A stretch of DNA of 47,322 bases from an uncultured Bacillota bacterium (lineage in GTDB: Bacteria; Bacillota_I; Bacilli_A; Erysipelotrichales; Coprobacillaceae). Position numbers and translations under genes: made by a program. The stretch spans positions 1 to 47,322 of the forward strand of contig CASETM010000107.1 in NCBI GenBank assembly GCA_949290865.1. The letters run 5' to 3'. Shown piece after piece: positions 16,150 to 24,960 of this stretch. The notes under the pieces are model-generated. The model had not been told where the DNA came from, did not search any database, and was given only the letters and a program-made list of their open reading frames with translations. The first letter of the stretch is position 1, and every line of letters starts with the position of its first letter.

Positions 16150-16995
16150 TCACTGAAACTGAGCAATAAACTGAGTAAGTGAAGTACTCAGTTTTTCGTT
16201 TTTGCGGGTTATTAAGGCAATACCGGTATACAGGGCTTCATCTTTTAAAGGAACAGCAATCAATGAAGGATCATGTTCCAGAGAGAGACTGCTCATTGGA
16301 ACAATGGCAACACCGATTCCAGTTGCTGCCCAGATATGAGAAGTGCGGCTGTCATCACAGCACACTTTAAGATTGATCTGATACTGCTGATTGAGACAAT
16401 AGTCGGTAATTAGCTGCAGATAGCGACGATGGATGATCAGGGGCACGTCTTTAAAATCACTCATGCTGTTTTTTTCTGTAAGAAAGTAATCTTTATTACC
16501 AATGGCAGCCATTGGCTCTTTTTCCAGATAAACAGCATTGACGAGAGAAGAATCAAATGGGGTTCTGACGATTCCCAGATCAATATTATGAGACAACAGT
16601 AAATCAAGCATTTCATAAGTGGAGCCTTCGTGGATAGTGTAGCTGATATGATGCTGGCTGGTAATAAAAGCTTTAATTTTTGGCTGTTGGATCAAAGCCA
16701 CATTTGAAGATGTAATGCCAATTCTCAGAACTTCATGATAAGACTGTCTGATTTCGTTTCTGGCGATTTCGGTCAGATCAAGGATCTGCAGACAGCGTTT
16801 ATAAAACAGCTGACCGGCCTGGGTCAGTTCGATCTGACGATTGTTTCTTTTGATCAGGGTCACTTCCAGTTCGTTTTCAAGCTGCTTAAGCTGCATGGAC
16901 AGTGGCGGCTGAGCCATATGCAGTACTTTGGCAGCTTTTGATATCGTTCCCTGTTCAACGATGGTTTTAAAATAGGTCATTTGTCTGATATCCAT
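16150..16995 (-). CDS. LysR family transcriptional regulator
   Basis: The protein has 281 residues. The winged HTH is at residues 1-60 (MDIRQMTYFKTIVEQGTIS, AAKVLHMAQPPLSMQLKQLE) and the substrate-binding domain fills the rest. ATG 16995 follows AGGAGGAT. It is divergent from the ABC exporter operon at 17106 with a 110-base A+T-rich gap, the classical arrangement for a LysR regulator and its target, so it may control that exporter. The inducer is unknown. Confidence 0.92.
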   Translation of the reverse strand: MDIRQMTYFKTIVEQGTISKAAKVLHMAQPPLSMQLKQLENELEVTLIKRNNRQIELTQAGQLFYKRCLQILDLTEIARNEIRQSYHEVLRIGITSSNVALIQQPKIKAFITSQHHISYTIHEGSTYEMLDLLLSHNIDLGIVRTPFDSSLVNAVYLEKEPMAAIGNKDYFLTEKNSMSDFKDVPLIIHRRYLQLITDYCLNQQYQINLKVCCDDSRTSHIWAATGIGVAIVPMSSLSLEHDPSLIAVPLKDEALYTGIALITRKNEKLSTSLTQFIAQFQ

Positions 16996-17105
16996 GTTTA
17001 TCCTCCTGAATATATTTCATTATATCATAAAGATATGAATATTATATATTATATATATTTTACATATATAGTGATTTTTTTTATAATAAAGCCGAGGTGA
17101 AATTC

Positions 17106-18824
17106 ATGAAATTGTTGAAATATATCAAAGACTATAAATGGAGCGCAACTGCGGGATTTATGTTTAAGATATTTGAAGCTGTTCTGGAACTGTGTGTGCC
17201 TTTGGTAATGGCTTCAGTTATTGATCAAGGTATCAAAAATCAGGACAGACATTATATCATTATCTGTGGAGTGATTTTGCTGGCTCTGGCAGGTTTTGGA
17301 TATTTGTTTGCTTTGGTGTGTCAGTGGTATGCTTCAAAAACATCACAAAGTGTTGGAACGGCACTAAGAAAGGATATGTATCATCAGATTAACTGTTATG
17401 ATGATGCCAATCTGGATGCACTGACGGCACCTTCACTGGTGACCAGACTGATCAATGATGTTGTACAGATTCAGCTGGCGGTAGCTTTTACGATCCGTTT
17501 GACATCAAGAGCGCCTTTTTTGATGATGGGGTCGTTATTTATGGCTTTTATGATCAGTGGGGTATTATCTTCGATCTTTGTTTTTGGTGCGATTATTCTA
17601 GCTGTAGCGATGCTGTCGATTACAATTATTTCGATGCCTTATTTTTCAAGGATCCAGAAGCTGCTTGATAAGATTGCTTTGATTGCTCGTGAAAATCTCA
17701 AAGGTGTTCGTGTCATCAGAGCGTTCTCCAATCAGGATCATGAAGTTGACAGGTTTCAAAAGGAAACTCAGATGCAAAAAGATGAACAGGTCAAAGTCGG
17801 AAAGATCCAGGCTTTGTTGAATCCATTTACCTATCTGATCGTTAATTTTGCGATTATCATCATCATCTATGCCAGTGGCTACCAGGTGTATGATGGCTTG
17901 CTGAGTCAGGGAGAAGTTATTGCACTGGTCAATTATATGAACAGCATTCTGCAGGCTCTGATCGTTTTTGCTAATGTGCTGTCAATCTATAATCGCGCAA
18001 CGGCCAGTTATCAAAGAATTTTCGAGGTGCTGGAAACAAATCCTCATGTGGTAGATCAGGGTCATCTTGAGCAGCTTGATATGCAGCAGGAATGTATTCG
18101 TTTTGAAAATGTCAGTTTTGCCTATCATCATAAAAATGTATTACAGAATCTGAATTTTACAATCTATCAGGGAGAAACAATAGGAATCATTGGAGGAACT
18201 GGAGCTGGAAAAAGTACCCTGGTCAATCTGATTGGCCGTAACTATGATGTCAGCAGTGGAGAAATTCAGCTTTTTGGAAAAAATATCAAAGATTACCGTT
18301 TGTCATTTTTAAGAAAACAGATCAGTTATGTATTGCAGAATACCTCTTTGATTTCGGGAACAGTGAGAGATAATCTGTGTATGGCGGATGATTATCATCA
18401 GGATGTTGTCGAACAGGCTCTGGAAATATCCCAGGCTCGTGAATTCGTTGATAATCTGGAAGATGGTTTAGACAGTCCGGTCGTTCAGGGCGGAAAGAAT
18501 TTCTCTGGTGGGCAAAGGCAAAGACTGACCATTGCCCGTGCCCTGGTCAAGCGTTCACCAGTGCTGATTCTGGATGACTGTTCCAGTGCTCTGGATTATG
18601 CTACTGATGCTGCTTTACAGAAAGGTTTGCAGTCTTTGAAAAATATGACAAAGATCATTATTTCACAACGGGCATCATCTTTGAAAAAATGTGAAAGAAT
18701 CATGGTTCTTTATCATGGTGAAATTGTCGGTTTTGACAGCCATGATCAGCTTTTAAAGAACTGTACGGTCTATAAAGAAATATATGAATCACAAAACAGA
18801 CAGGATGGTGATCTTCATGGATAA
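17106..18824 (+). CDS. ABC exporter subunit with degenerate ATP site
   Basis: The protein has 572 residues: a six-helix transmembrane domain (1-~300) and an ATPase domain. Walker A is GGTGAGKST near 363 and the signature FSGGQRQRL is intact. The Walker B end is LILDDCSS (near 489), so the catalytic Glu is Asp, and the switch His is Gln in ISQRASS (near 520). It is therefore the non-canonical half of a heterodimer. A GTG at 17097 overlaps the GAGGTGA site; ATG 17106 has the right spacing. It overlaps the partner gene in ATGGATAA. Such pairs (LmrCD, BmrCD type) export drugs or lipids. Confidence 0.93.
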   Translation: MKLLKYIKDYKWSATAGFMFKIFEAVLELCVPLVMASVIDQGIKNQDRHYIIICGVILLALAGFGYLFALVCQWYASKTSQSVGTALRKDMYHQINCYDDANLDALTAPSLVTRLINDVVQIQLAVAFTIRLTSRAPFLMMGSLFMAFMISGVLSSIFVFGAIILAVAMLSITIISMPYFSRIQKLLDKIALIARENLKGVRVIRAFSNQDHEVDRFQKETQMQKDEQVKVGKIQALLNPFTYLIVNFAIIIIIYASGYQVYDGLLSQGEVIALVNYMNSILQALIVFANVLSIYNRATASYQRIFEVLETNPHVVDQGHLEQLDMQQECIRFENVSFAYHHKNVLQNLNFTIYQGETIGIIGGTGAGKSTLVNLIGRNYDVSSGEIQLFGKNIKDYRLSFLRKQISYVLQNTSLISGTVRDNLCMADDYHQDVVEQALEISQAREFVDNLEDGLDSPVVQGGKNFSGGQRQRLTIARALVKRSPVLILDDCSSALDYATDAALQKGLQSLKNMTKIIISQRASSLKKCERIMVLYHGEIVGFDSHDQLLKNCTVYKEIYESQNRQDGDLHG

Positions 18825-20562
18825 TATAACGATAAAAAGACTGTTGAGCTATTGTCGTCCATATATGAAACTGATTGTTTTACTGATGGTATTGTCAATT
18901 GCTTCAGTTGTTTTGACGCTGGTTACGCCAGTTCTGTTAGGACAGGCTATTGATATTCTTGTTGGTAAAGGAGCGGTTGATTTTGACCGTCTTGTGCAGA
19001 AACTGATCGTAATCGCTGTTATCATTTTAATGGGAGCAGTCATTCAGTGGATCATGGGACAGCTGACCAATACGGTTACCTATCAGATTACCAACGATCT
19101 AAGAAACAGGGTTTTTGATAAGATCCAGGTTTTACCTTTAAAATATATTGACGGTACCGGCCATGGAGATATTTTAGGCCGTCTGATCAATGATATAGAT
19201 TTGATTGGTCAGGGACTGCTGCAAAGTTTTACGTCTTTGCTGACAGGAATTGCAACCATTGTTGGTACTATTTTGATTATGGCATTTATCAATCTGTTTG
19301 TTGCGATGATTGTTATTGTTTTAACACCACTGTCTTTACTGGTAGCTTCGATTATCGTGAAAAGAACGCATCGTTATTTTCAGGAACAGCTGGCTATCAG
19401 AGGGGAAATGAACGCTTTTTCAGAAGAAATGATCGGCAATCAGAAAATTATCAATATATTTGATTATCAGCAGATCAATGAAGAAAAGTTTGATGAAATT
19501 AATCAAAGAATGCATCAAAGTGGGGTTATCTCACAGTTTTATGGGGCTTTGATCAATCCAACAACAAGACTGGTCAACAGTATCGTTTATGCTGCTGTTG
19601 GTGTGTTCGGAGCAATGCAGGTTTTAAATGGTGCATTCAGTGTTGGTATTTTATCTAGCTTTTTGACTTATGCCAATCAGTATACAAAGCCATTTAATGA
19701 GATTTCATCGGTCATGTCAGAAATGCAGACTGCTCTGGCAGCCAGTCAAAGGGTATTTGACCTGCTTGATGAAAAAGATATTCAGGAAGTTGAAGATCCG
19801 CAGTTTCCTGACAAGGTTGAAGGACATGTGGTCATCAAAGGACTGGATTTTCGCTATGTAGAACATAAACCGCTGATTCAGAATTTCCATTTTGAAGCGC
19901 AGTCTGGACAGACTGTTGCCATCGTTGGAAAGACCGGTTGTGGCAAGACGACATTGATCAATATTCTAATGCGTTTTTACGATCAGCAGCATGGTCATAT
20001 TTATGTCGACGGGGTTGATACTTTGCGGATGAACAGAAATGACTTAAGAAAGCTTTATGGCATGGTTTTACAAGACAGCTGGCTGTTTAAAGGAACCGTT
20101 CGCGAAAATATTGCCTATGGGAAACCAGAAGCCAGTGATGAAGAAATTATTCAGGCTGCCAAAAAAGCCAGGGTTCATAAATTTATCATGTCGTTACCGC
20201 AAGGTTATGATACGCTGGTTGAAGAAGACGGCGGAAATATGTCACAGGGACAGAAACAGCTGATTTCGATTGCCCGTATCATGCTGACACACCCACCAAT
20301 GCTGATCCTTGACGAAGCGACAAGTTCGATTGATACCCGTACCGAACTGCAGATTCAAAGAGCGTTTGATGAAATGATGAAAGGGAGAACAACATTTATT
20401 GTTGCGCATCGTTTATCGACCATTGTTAATGCAGATGCCATCATTGTAATGGATAATGGTCATATTCTTGAAGTGGGAAATCATCAGGAACTGTTAAAGA
20501 AAAGAGGATATTATCATCAGCTGTATTACAGCCAGTTTGATCCTAATGAAAAAGCAGCTTAG
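18817..20562 (+). CDS. ABC exporter subunit with canonical catalytic residues
   Basis: The protein has 581 residues with a six-helix transmembrane domain followed by the ATPase domain. Walker A GKTGCGKTT is near 370, Walker B with the catalytic Glu is LILDEATSS (Glu near 500), and the switch His is AHRLST (near 531). The signature is MSQGQKQL (near 474), changed from SGGQ. This complements the partner: its SQGQ faces the partner's degenerate Walker B, and the partner's SGGQ completes the active site here. Translation starts inside the end of the first gene; the longer in-frame start at 18784 has no ribosome site. Confidence 0.94.
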   Translation: MDNITIKRLLSYCRPYMKLIVLLMVLSIASVVLTLVTPVLLGQAIDILVGKGAVDFDRLVQKLIVIAVIILMGAVIQWIMGQLTNTVTYQITNDLRNRVFDKIQVLPLKYIDGTGHGDILGRLINDIDLIGQGLLQSFTSLLTGIATIVGTILIMAFINLFVAMIVIVLTPLSLLVASIIVKRTHRYFQEQLAIRGEMNAFSEEMIGNQKIINIFDYQQINEEKFDEINQRMHQSGVISQFYGALINPTTRLVNSIVYAAVGVFGAMQVLNGAFSVGILSSFLTYANQYTKPFNEISSVMSEMQTALAASQRVFDLLDEKDIQEVEDPQFPDKVEGHVVIKGLDFRYVEHKPLIQNFHFEAQSGQTVAIVGKTGCGKTTLINILMRFYDQQHGHIYVDGVDTLRMNRNDLRKLYGMVLQDSWLFKGTVRENIAYGKPEASDEEIIQAAKKARVHKFIMSLPQGYDTLVEEDGGNMSQGQKQLISIARIMLTHPPMLILDEATSSIDTRTELQIQRAFDEMMKGRTTFIVAHRLSTIVNADAIIVMDNGHILEVGNHQELLKKRGYYHQLYYSQFDPNEKAA

Positions 20563-20578
20563 ATCAAAGCTGCTTTTA
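20548..20578. terminator. Terminator of the ABC exporter operon
   Basis: AAAAGCAGCTT and AAGCTGCTTTT pair around six bases and run into TTATCTTG. The stem covers the stop codon of the exporter gene, and its A-rich left side can serve the convergent minus-strand gene. Confidence 0.8.
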
Positions 20579-21067
20579 TCTTGTTCTTTGCAAAGATTTT
20601 TTTAGTAGAGAATCATCGATAAATCTGATATTTGTTTCCAATGTTCTTTGCCCATAAGCAAATCTTAATTTTGTTGCTTTAGGATAAGTAACTCTTTTTA
20701 TTTTCCTGTAATCAAAAATCACTCTGCCAATAAGGATCTGTCTTTGTCCAAAGAAGATGATGAACTGCAGCAGATAGTTATAGGCAAGTGTTGAAATTGT
20801 TAAGATATTGAGGGGCAGATAGACGTCATCGATGCCGTTTTTCAGATAACCGCTGATCATCAGATAAATCATACCGATCATTACAGCAAGATAGATCACA
20901 GTGATCACGGAATAAAAAATTTTTCCCTGTGTATTTAAACCACAAACCATTGTTTTATCTTTTTTTGTTGTTCTGACAATTGTTACGATATAGTTAACGA
21001 TCAAATATAAAAACCATAGTAGAATAATAAAAACCAGAACCGGAACAATTAACAATAAATCATCCAT
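20576..21067 (-). CDS. Small membrane protein of unknown function
   Basis: The protein has 163 residues with hydrophobic segments at about 4-32, 51-75, 84-110 and possibly a fourth. The C-terminal ~50 residues form a soluble basic tail (FDYRKIKRVTYPK) that looks like a small beta domain as in PH-like membrane proteins. AAAAGGAG precedes the ATG at 21067. It converges on the ABC exporter operon. I do not recognise the family. Confidence 0.72.
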   Translation of the reverse strand: MDDLLLIVPVLVFIILLWFLYLIVNYIVTIVRTTKKDKTMVCGLNTQGKIFYSVITVIYLAVMIGMIYLMISGYLKNGIDDVYLPLNILTISTLAYNYLLQFIIFFGQRQILIGRVIFDYRKIKRVTYPKATKLRFAYGQRTLETNIRFIDDSLLKKSLQRTR

Positions 21068-21193
21068 AAGTGACTACTCCTTTTTATTTTTACTATATTA
21101 TACTAAAAAAAAGACAAATAGTATAGAAAAAAATATTATGTCATCTTTTGCTGTTTTTGATAAACTTTATTTTTTCTGATAAATATATTATAG

Positions 21194-21210
21194 TTATTCT
21201 TATAGAATAA
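21194..21210. promoter_or_regulatory. Palindrome upstream of the acyl-ACP thioesterase gene
   Basis: TTATTCT-TAT-AGAATAA has perfect seven-base arms. It lies just downstream of an A+T-rich -10-like stretch and 17 bases before the thioesterase start. It resembles an operator, but it is not the FapR or FabT consensus. Confidence 0.45.
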
Positions 21211-21226
21211 AGCAAAGAGGGATAGA

Positions 21227-21961
21227 ATGAAAAACACACCAACACAAATTACAAGACAGGTCATTTATCAGGAATCTGATTATCTAACAGAATATAAACT
21301 TGCTCATCTTTTATCACTGCTGACCGATTTGGCAACAGTCAATGGAATAGAAATTGGAATGTGGAATGACAGCCTTAAAGGAAAATATGGCTGGATACTT
21401 TCTAAACAGACCTTAAAACTGAAAAGACCAATCATGGTTGAAGAAATCATCACAATCATGACTCGTGCCAAAGGGGCAGGAAGAGTCCAGTTTGAAAGAA
21501 CATATGATATTACCAGTCAGGATGAAGTGATAGGTGGTATTTATTCATTGTGGACATTGATTGACATACATAAAAGAAGAATCGTTAAACCACAGATGGC
21601 AGGGATAACGATACCTGATATCGAACCGTATGAGCCTTTTGTAGAAAGCTATGAACCGGTACGCAAAGATATTCAGACACAGCATGTTTCCAGACGTCAG
21701 GTCCTGTATAATGATATTGATATCAATCAGCATATGAATAATGCCAAGTATATTGAGTGGGCCATGGATCTGATGGATTATGACAAACACCGTCATTTTT
21801 ATGTTGAACAGTTAAGCATGCATTATCAAAAAGAAATTGTTCCATTGACAATGGTTGATCTTTATTATGGAGAAAAAGATGACGGTTTCAAAGTGGAATT
21901 TAAAGTCGATGGCGATCTTTACTTTGAACTGTCAGGACAATTAAAAAGAAGAAACAGTTAA
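21227..21961 (+). CDS. Acyl-ACP thioesterase
   Basis: The protein has 244 residues, the size of the bacterial FatA-like double hot-dog enzymes. The N-terminal hot-dog carries YLTEYKLAHLLSLLTDLA, and the C-terminal one DIDINQHMNNAKYIEWAMD, whose Asn-His belong to the family active site. It releases fatty acids from ACP, setting chain length or recycling acyl chains. AGAGGGAT precedes the ATG. It stands alone, with a palindrome in its leader, and converges on the pseudouridine synthase gene: the sequence TTAA supplies both stop codons. Confidence 0.92.
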   Translation: MKNTPTQITRQVIYQESDYLTEYKLAHLLSLLTDLATVNGIEIGMWNDSLKGKYGWILSKQTLKLKRPIMVEEIITIMTRAKGAGRVQFERTYDITSQDEVIGGIYSLWTLIDIHKRRIVKPQMAGITIPDIEPYEPFVESYEPVRKDIQTQHVSRRQVLYNDIDINQHMNNAKYIEWAMDLMDYDKHRHFYVEQLSMHYQKEIVPLTMVDLYYGEKDDGFKVEFKVDGDLYFELSGQLKRRNS

Positions 21962-21973
21962 AACAGTTTCTTC
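21948..21973. terminator. Hairpin over the overlapping stop codons
   Basis: GAAGAAAC and GTTTCTTC pair around AGTTAAAACA, which contains both stop codons in TTAA. A bidirectional terminator is likely, although no long T-tract follows on either strand. Confidence 0.6.
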
Positions 21974-22845
21974 ATATCATCAGGGATATCGCATATGATA
22001 TCCATTTTTTTATGTGTAAGCGGATGCTCAAACTGCAGTCGCCAGGCATGCAATGCCATGCGGTCAATATAAGGACTTTTGCTGCCATAAAGCTCATCAC
22101 CAAGCAAAGGATGGGAAAGAGAACTTAAATGGACTCTGATCTGATGCTTTCGCCCAGTTTCGATCTGGCATTCAACCAGTGAATAATCTTTTCTGATCAG
22201 TTTCTGGCGAATATGAGTGACAGCTTTTTTGCCAGTTGAAGAAATGATCATCTTCTGCTTATGATGCCGGTCATGACCAATGGGCTTGCTGACAGTGAGT
22301 GCTTTTTTACTGAAATGGCCAGTGACTGCTGCCAGATATGTTTTTCTGATGGCTTTGGAACTGATCATCGAATCAAAGCATGGCTGCAGCAGACTGCATT
22401 TGCTGAACATGACCAGTCCGGTTGTGTCTTTATCAAGACGATGAAGACAGCGTACAGGGTAATATTGTCTGGTCTGCAGATAGTGATAGGCAACATAGTT
22501 GCATAATGTATTGAGCCCATCTTTATGTTCTGGATAAATGATCGTATGCGCTGGTTTATTGACGATGCACAGCAGTTCATCTTCATAGACGATATCTAGA
22601 GGATAGGGCTGGGGCTGATAATCCAGACCAGTTGTGTAAGCTGTGACAGTAAAAAGATCATTCTTGTTGACTGCAGTAGTGACAGGGACATAGCGGCCAT
22701 TTAACTGATAGGCTTTATGCTGCTGGAGAAGATGGATGGTCTTACGGGAAAGATGCAGATTCTGGAATATGTCCAGAATTGTCTGGCCATGATATGTTTC
22801 ATCAATGGTCAGGATCAGTTTCGTATGTTCTTTTTTATAGTGCAT
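21958..22845 (-). CDS. RluA/RluD-family RNA pseudouridine synthase
   Basis: The protein has 295 residues. The catalytic Asp is Asp138 in HRLDKDTTGL, followed by TGRKHQIRVHL near 230. The first ~70 residues resemble an S4-like RNA-binding region. It isomerises uridine to pseudouridine in rRNA or tRNA; which site cannot be told. It begins inside the end of rlmA with an 11-base overlap and has no Shine-Dalgarno sequence, so its translation must be coupled to rlmA. Confidence 0.92.
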   Translation of the reverse strand: MHYKKEHTKLILTIDETYHGQTILDIFQNLHLSRKTIHLLQQHKAYQLNGRYVPVTTAVNKNDLFTVTAYTTGLDYQPQPYPLDIVYEDELLCIVNKPAHTIIYPEHKDGLNTLCNYVAYHYLQTRQYYPVRCLHRLDKDTTGLVMFSKCSLLQPCFDSMISSKAIRKTYLAAVTGHFSKKALTVSKPIGHDRHHKQKMIISSTGKKAVTHIRQKLIRKDYSLVECQIETGRKHQIRVHLSSLSHPLLGDELYGSKSPYIDRMALHAWRLQFEHPLTHKKMDIICDIPDDMKKLF

Positions 22846-23641
22846 AGACAGTTATTTTAATATCGATTGTAATATCATGATCCTGAATTGTATCGAGCAC
22901 GCCTCTTTTTTCTTTTTTGATGTGATAGTAGTGAGGCGTCATTTTTAATAGATTTAAGACATCTTCTCTGTTATCAATATGAACTTTTTTTACAAACTGC
23001 ACGCTTTTTGCTTCAGGAAAACCTAAACGCAGATATTTGTCGCTCTTGATTTTGATTTCGTCATAAATCAGTTCTTTAATTTCAATCAGATGACGGGGAT
23101 TGGCTGTTACATGGATGATATAGCCGCCTTTTTTTAAGATCCTGCTTAATTCTTCGCGATTGACAACGGTAAACAGAGCACAGACAAAGTCCAGGCTGTG
23201 ATCAAGAAGTGGAATATTCTTGGAATTGCCTACGATCCAGGTGATGTCTTTACGATATCTGGTGGCCATGTCGATGGCTGTTTTAGAGATATCTAGACCA
23301 TAGATATCACTGTCAGGGAAATGTTCCTTCAAACCTTTGGTATAATAACCTTCTCCACATCCCAGATCGAGAATAGAAAGCTGATCTTGTTTTCTGTAAT
23401 GTTTGATCAAAGCAGTGACTTGTTCCAGGATCACATCATAATAGCCTTGATTCAGATAGGCTTTTCTGGCCAGCAGCGATTCTTTGCTGTCACCAGGGTT
23501 GTTTGTTGCTTTATCTGGATTCAGCAGCAAATTGATATAGCCGCGCCTGGCAATATCATAACAGTGATGACTGTCACATTTTAAAGTTTTGTTTTCTAAG
23601 TGTAATGGTTTATGACATTTTGGACATGCGAGTTTTTGCAT
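22835..23641 (-). CDS. rlmA: 23S rRNA (guanine-N1)-methyltransferase, RlmA family
   Basis: The protein has 268 residues. An N-terminal zinc ribbon (CPKCHKPL, later CDSHHC) is followed by YDIARRGYINLLL, the diagnostic lead of the family. The SAM-binding motif LDLGCGEGYYTKGL is near 96-109. It methylates N1 of a guanine in helix 35 of 23S rRNA (G745 or G748). The gene has an extremely short predicted leader: its extended -10 at 23659-23667 puts the start site about ten bases before the ATG, just enough for GAGGTGA. It heads a two-gene operon with the pseudouridine synthase. Which guanine is modified is not resolved. Confidence 0.9.
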   Translation of the reverse strand: MQKLACPKCHKPLHLENKTLKCDSHHCYDIARRGYINLLLNPDKATNNPGDSKESLLARKAYLNQGYYDVILEQVTALIKHYRKQDQLSILDLGCGEGYYTKGLKEHFPDSDIYGLDISKTAIDMATRYRKDITWIVGNSKNIPLLDHSLDFVCALFTVVNREELSRILKKGGYIIHVTANPRHLIEIKELIYDEIKIKSDKYLRLGFPEAKSVQFVKKVHIDNREDVLNLLKMTPHYYHIKKEKRGVLDTIQDHDITIDIKITVYAL

Positions 23642-23658
23642 AGTTTCACCTCGAGGCT

Positions 23659-23690
23659 ATTATAGCATAAATTCAGCTGTATGCTATAAT
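23659..23690. promoter_or_regulatory. Palindromic bidirectional promoter
   Basis: ATTATAGCATA at 23659-23669 and TATGCTATAAT at 23680-23690 are perfect inverted copies ten bases apart. Each arm is an extended -10 element (TGC-TATAAT) facing outward: leftward to rlmA, rightward to the leader of the gene at 23944. Neither direction has a good -35. Confidence 0.7.
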
Positions 23691-23943
23691 GTTGAAGAGA
23701 GTTGATGATTTTAGCTGTCGATCTATTTTCATTGGGAAAGCGAATCTGCTACCATCAGAACAGACTTGCGATGATATAAATGATACAGAAAATGGAAAGA
23801 TGATTTTACACGAATCTTTGCTGCTTCGGAAATGAAAGTTTGGAGTTTCACAATAAAAAGTTGGGAAAGGGTGAAATCATTGAAATCAATTTAAAACCCT
23901 CATAAATTGTGATAGTATAATAAACGAAGAGGAGGTCTTGTAT
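23691..23943 (+). other. Gene-poor leader region, possible structured RNA
   Basis: About 250 bases lie between the rightward -10 box and the next start codon. It contains a 24-codon open frame from 23705, without a strong ribosome site, and a GCGAATCTG / CAGACTTGC hairpin (one mismatch) near 23750-23780. A second -10-like TATAAT lies at 23916-23921 close to the next gene. I see no known riboswitch, T-box or tRNA here. Confidence 0.4.
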
Positions 23944-24210
23944 ATGTTTTTTAAAAGAAAACCAAAAGTGGATCTGGATACACAATTTAAAGAACTGTAT
24001 AAAGAAACAAATAAAATTACTGCAGATGCCGGAAATGAACTGGATTTTGTTATTAAATATTCACAGATGCAGCTGGCATGTCGCAATTATGAAAAATTAT
24101 TGAATCTGATTGATCAGGGCGCAAATTTTGATAAAGATCATTTTTTATCTCTTAAAGAGAGTGTAGAAGAAGAAACAAAACGTATTAAAGGAATTATCGA
24201 TGAAGATTAA
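23944..24210 (+). CDS. Small acidic helical protein of unknown function
   Basis: The protein has 88 residues. After a basic start (MFFKRKPKV) it is almost wholly helical and charged, with the feel of a small coiled-coil protein. A strong GAGGAGG lies eight bases before ATG 23944; the in-frame TTG at 23938 is too close to it. It overlaps the SpoU-type methyltransferase gene by 11 bases, so the two are translationally coupled. I do not recognise the family; a helper of the methyltransferase is only a guess from coupling. Confidence 0.75.
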   Translation: MFFKRKPKVDLDTQFKELYKETNKITADAGNELDFVIKYSQMQLACRNYEKLLNLIDQGANFDKDHFLSLKESVEEETKRIKGIIDED

Positions 24211-24940
24211 AGCTTATAAAAAAGATGCTGAGTATACGTATACTTTAGGTGTTTTTGAAACGATCGAGCTGTTGAAGAACAAACCAGAACTGGTATGGAG
24301 GGTTTATATAAAAAGCAATTCCTATAAAAATTCTGGTTTGAAAATTATTGCGCAGATTTGTCAAGAACAGCACATTGAACTGATTGAAAGTGATCATACG
24401 ATAGAAAAACTGTCTAAGAAAGAAAACTGCTTTGCGATAGCAGTTATAAAAAAATATCAAATGACGTTGCAGGAAGGAAATCATGTCGTACTTGTTAATC
24501 CTGGAGATATGGGAAATATGGGAACGATCATGCGAACGATGCTGGGCTTTCATTATCGGAATCTGGCAATCATTCGCCCGGGAGTCGATATTTTTGACCC
24601 ACGGGTACTGCGTTCGTCGATGGGAGCAATCTTTCATTTGCGTGTAGAGTACTTTGACAGTTTTGCGGATTATATTGAAAGATTTCCTGATCATGATATT
24701 TATCCTCTTATGCTAAAAGGAGCAAAAAATATTCATCAGGTTCAGAAAGATCCAAAACGTAATCATTCCTTGATTTTTGGGAATGAAAGCAGTGGTCTGC
24801 CTGATGATTATCTTGATTATGGACAGAGTATTTTTATTCCCCACAGTCATCAGATTGATTCATTGAATCTGTCAATGGCCTTAGGAATTACATTAGCTCA
24901 TTTTTCTAAAGATGAGTTCAAAGACAGAACGGTATTATAA
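24200..24940 (+). CDS. SpoU/TrmH-family RNA 2'-O-methyltransferase
   Basis: The protein has 246 residues. The SPOUT motifs are clear: NPGDMGNMGTIMRT (motif 1, with the conserved N and R), GNESSGLPDDYL (motif 2), and IPHSHQIDSLNLSMALGI (motif 3), forming the trefoil-knot SAM site. The N-terminal ~90 residues form the substrate-binding part. It methylates a ribose 2'-OH in rRNA or tRNA; the target is not told by sequence. It follows the small helical protein with overlapping frames, and the MalY-like gene starts 20 bases later. Confidence 0.9.
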   Translation: MKIKAYKKDAEYTYTLGVFETIELLKNKPELVWRVYIKSNSYKNSGLKIIAQICQEQHIELIESDHTIEKLSKKENCFAIAVIKKYQMTLQEGNHVVLVNPGDMGNMGTIMRTMLGFHYRNLAIIRPGVDIFDPRVLRSSMGAIFHLRVEYFDSFADYIERFPDHDIYPLMLKGAKNIHQVQKDPKRNHSLIFGNESSGLPDDYLDYGQSIFIPHSHQIDSLNLSMALGITLAHFSKDEFKDRTVL

Positions 24941-24960
24941 ATGAAGAAAGGAAGAGAAGA

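Noticed and set aside
23691-23943. T-box or tRNA-sensing leader
   Set aside because: The T-box core GGGTGG-type bulge and the specifier arrangement are absent.
24245-24694. 149-codon minus-strand frame inside the SpoU-type gene
   Set aside because: It is antisense to a clear gene with all SPOUT motifs and has no ribosome site.
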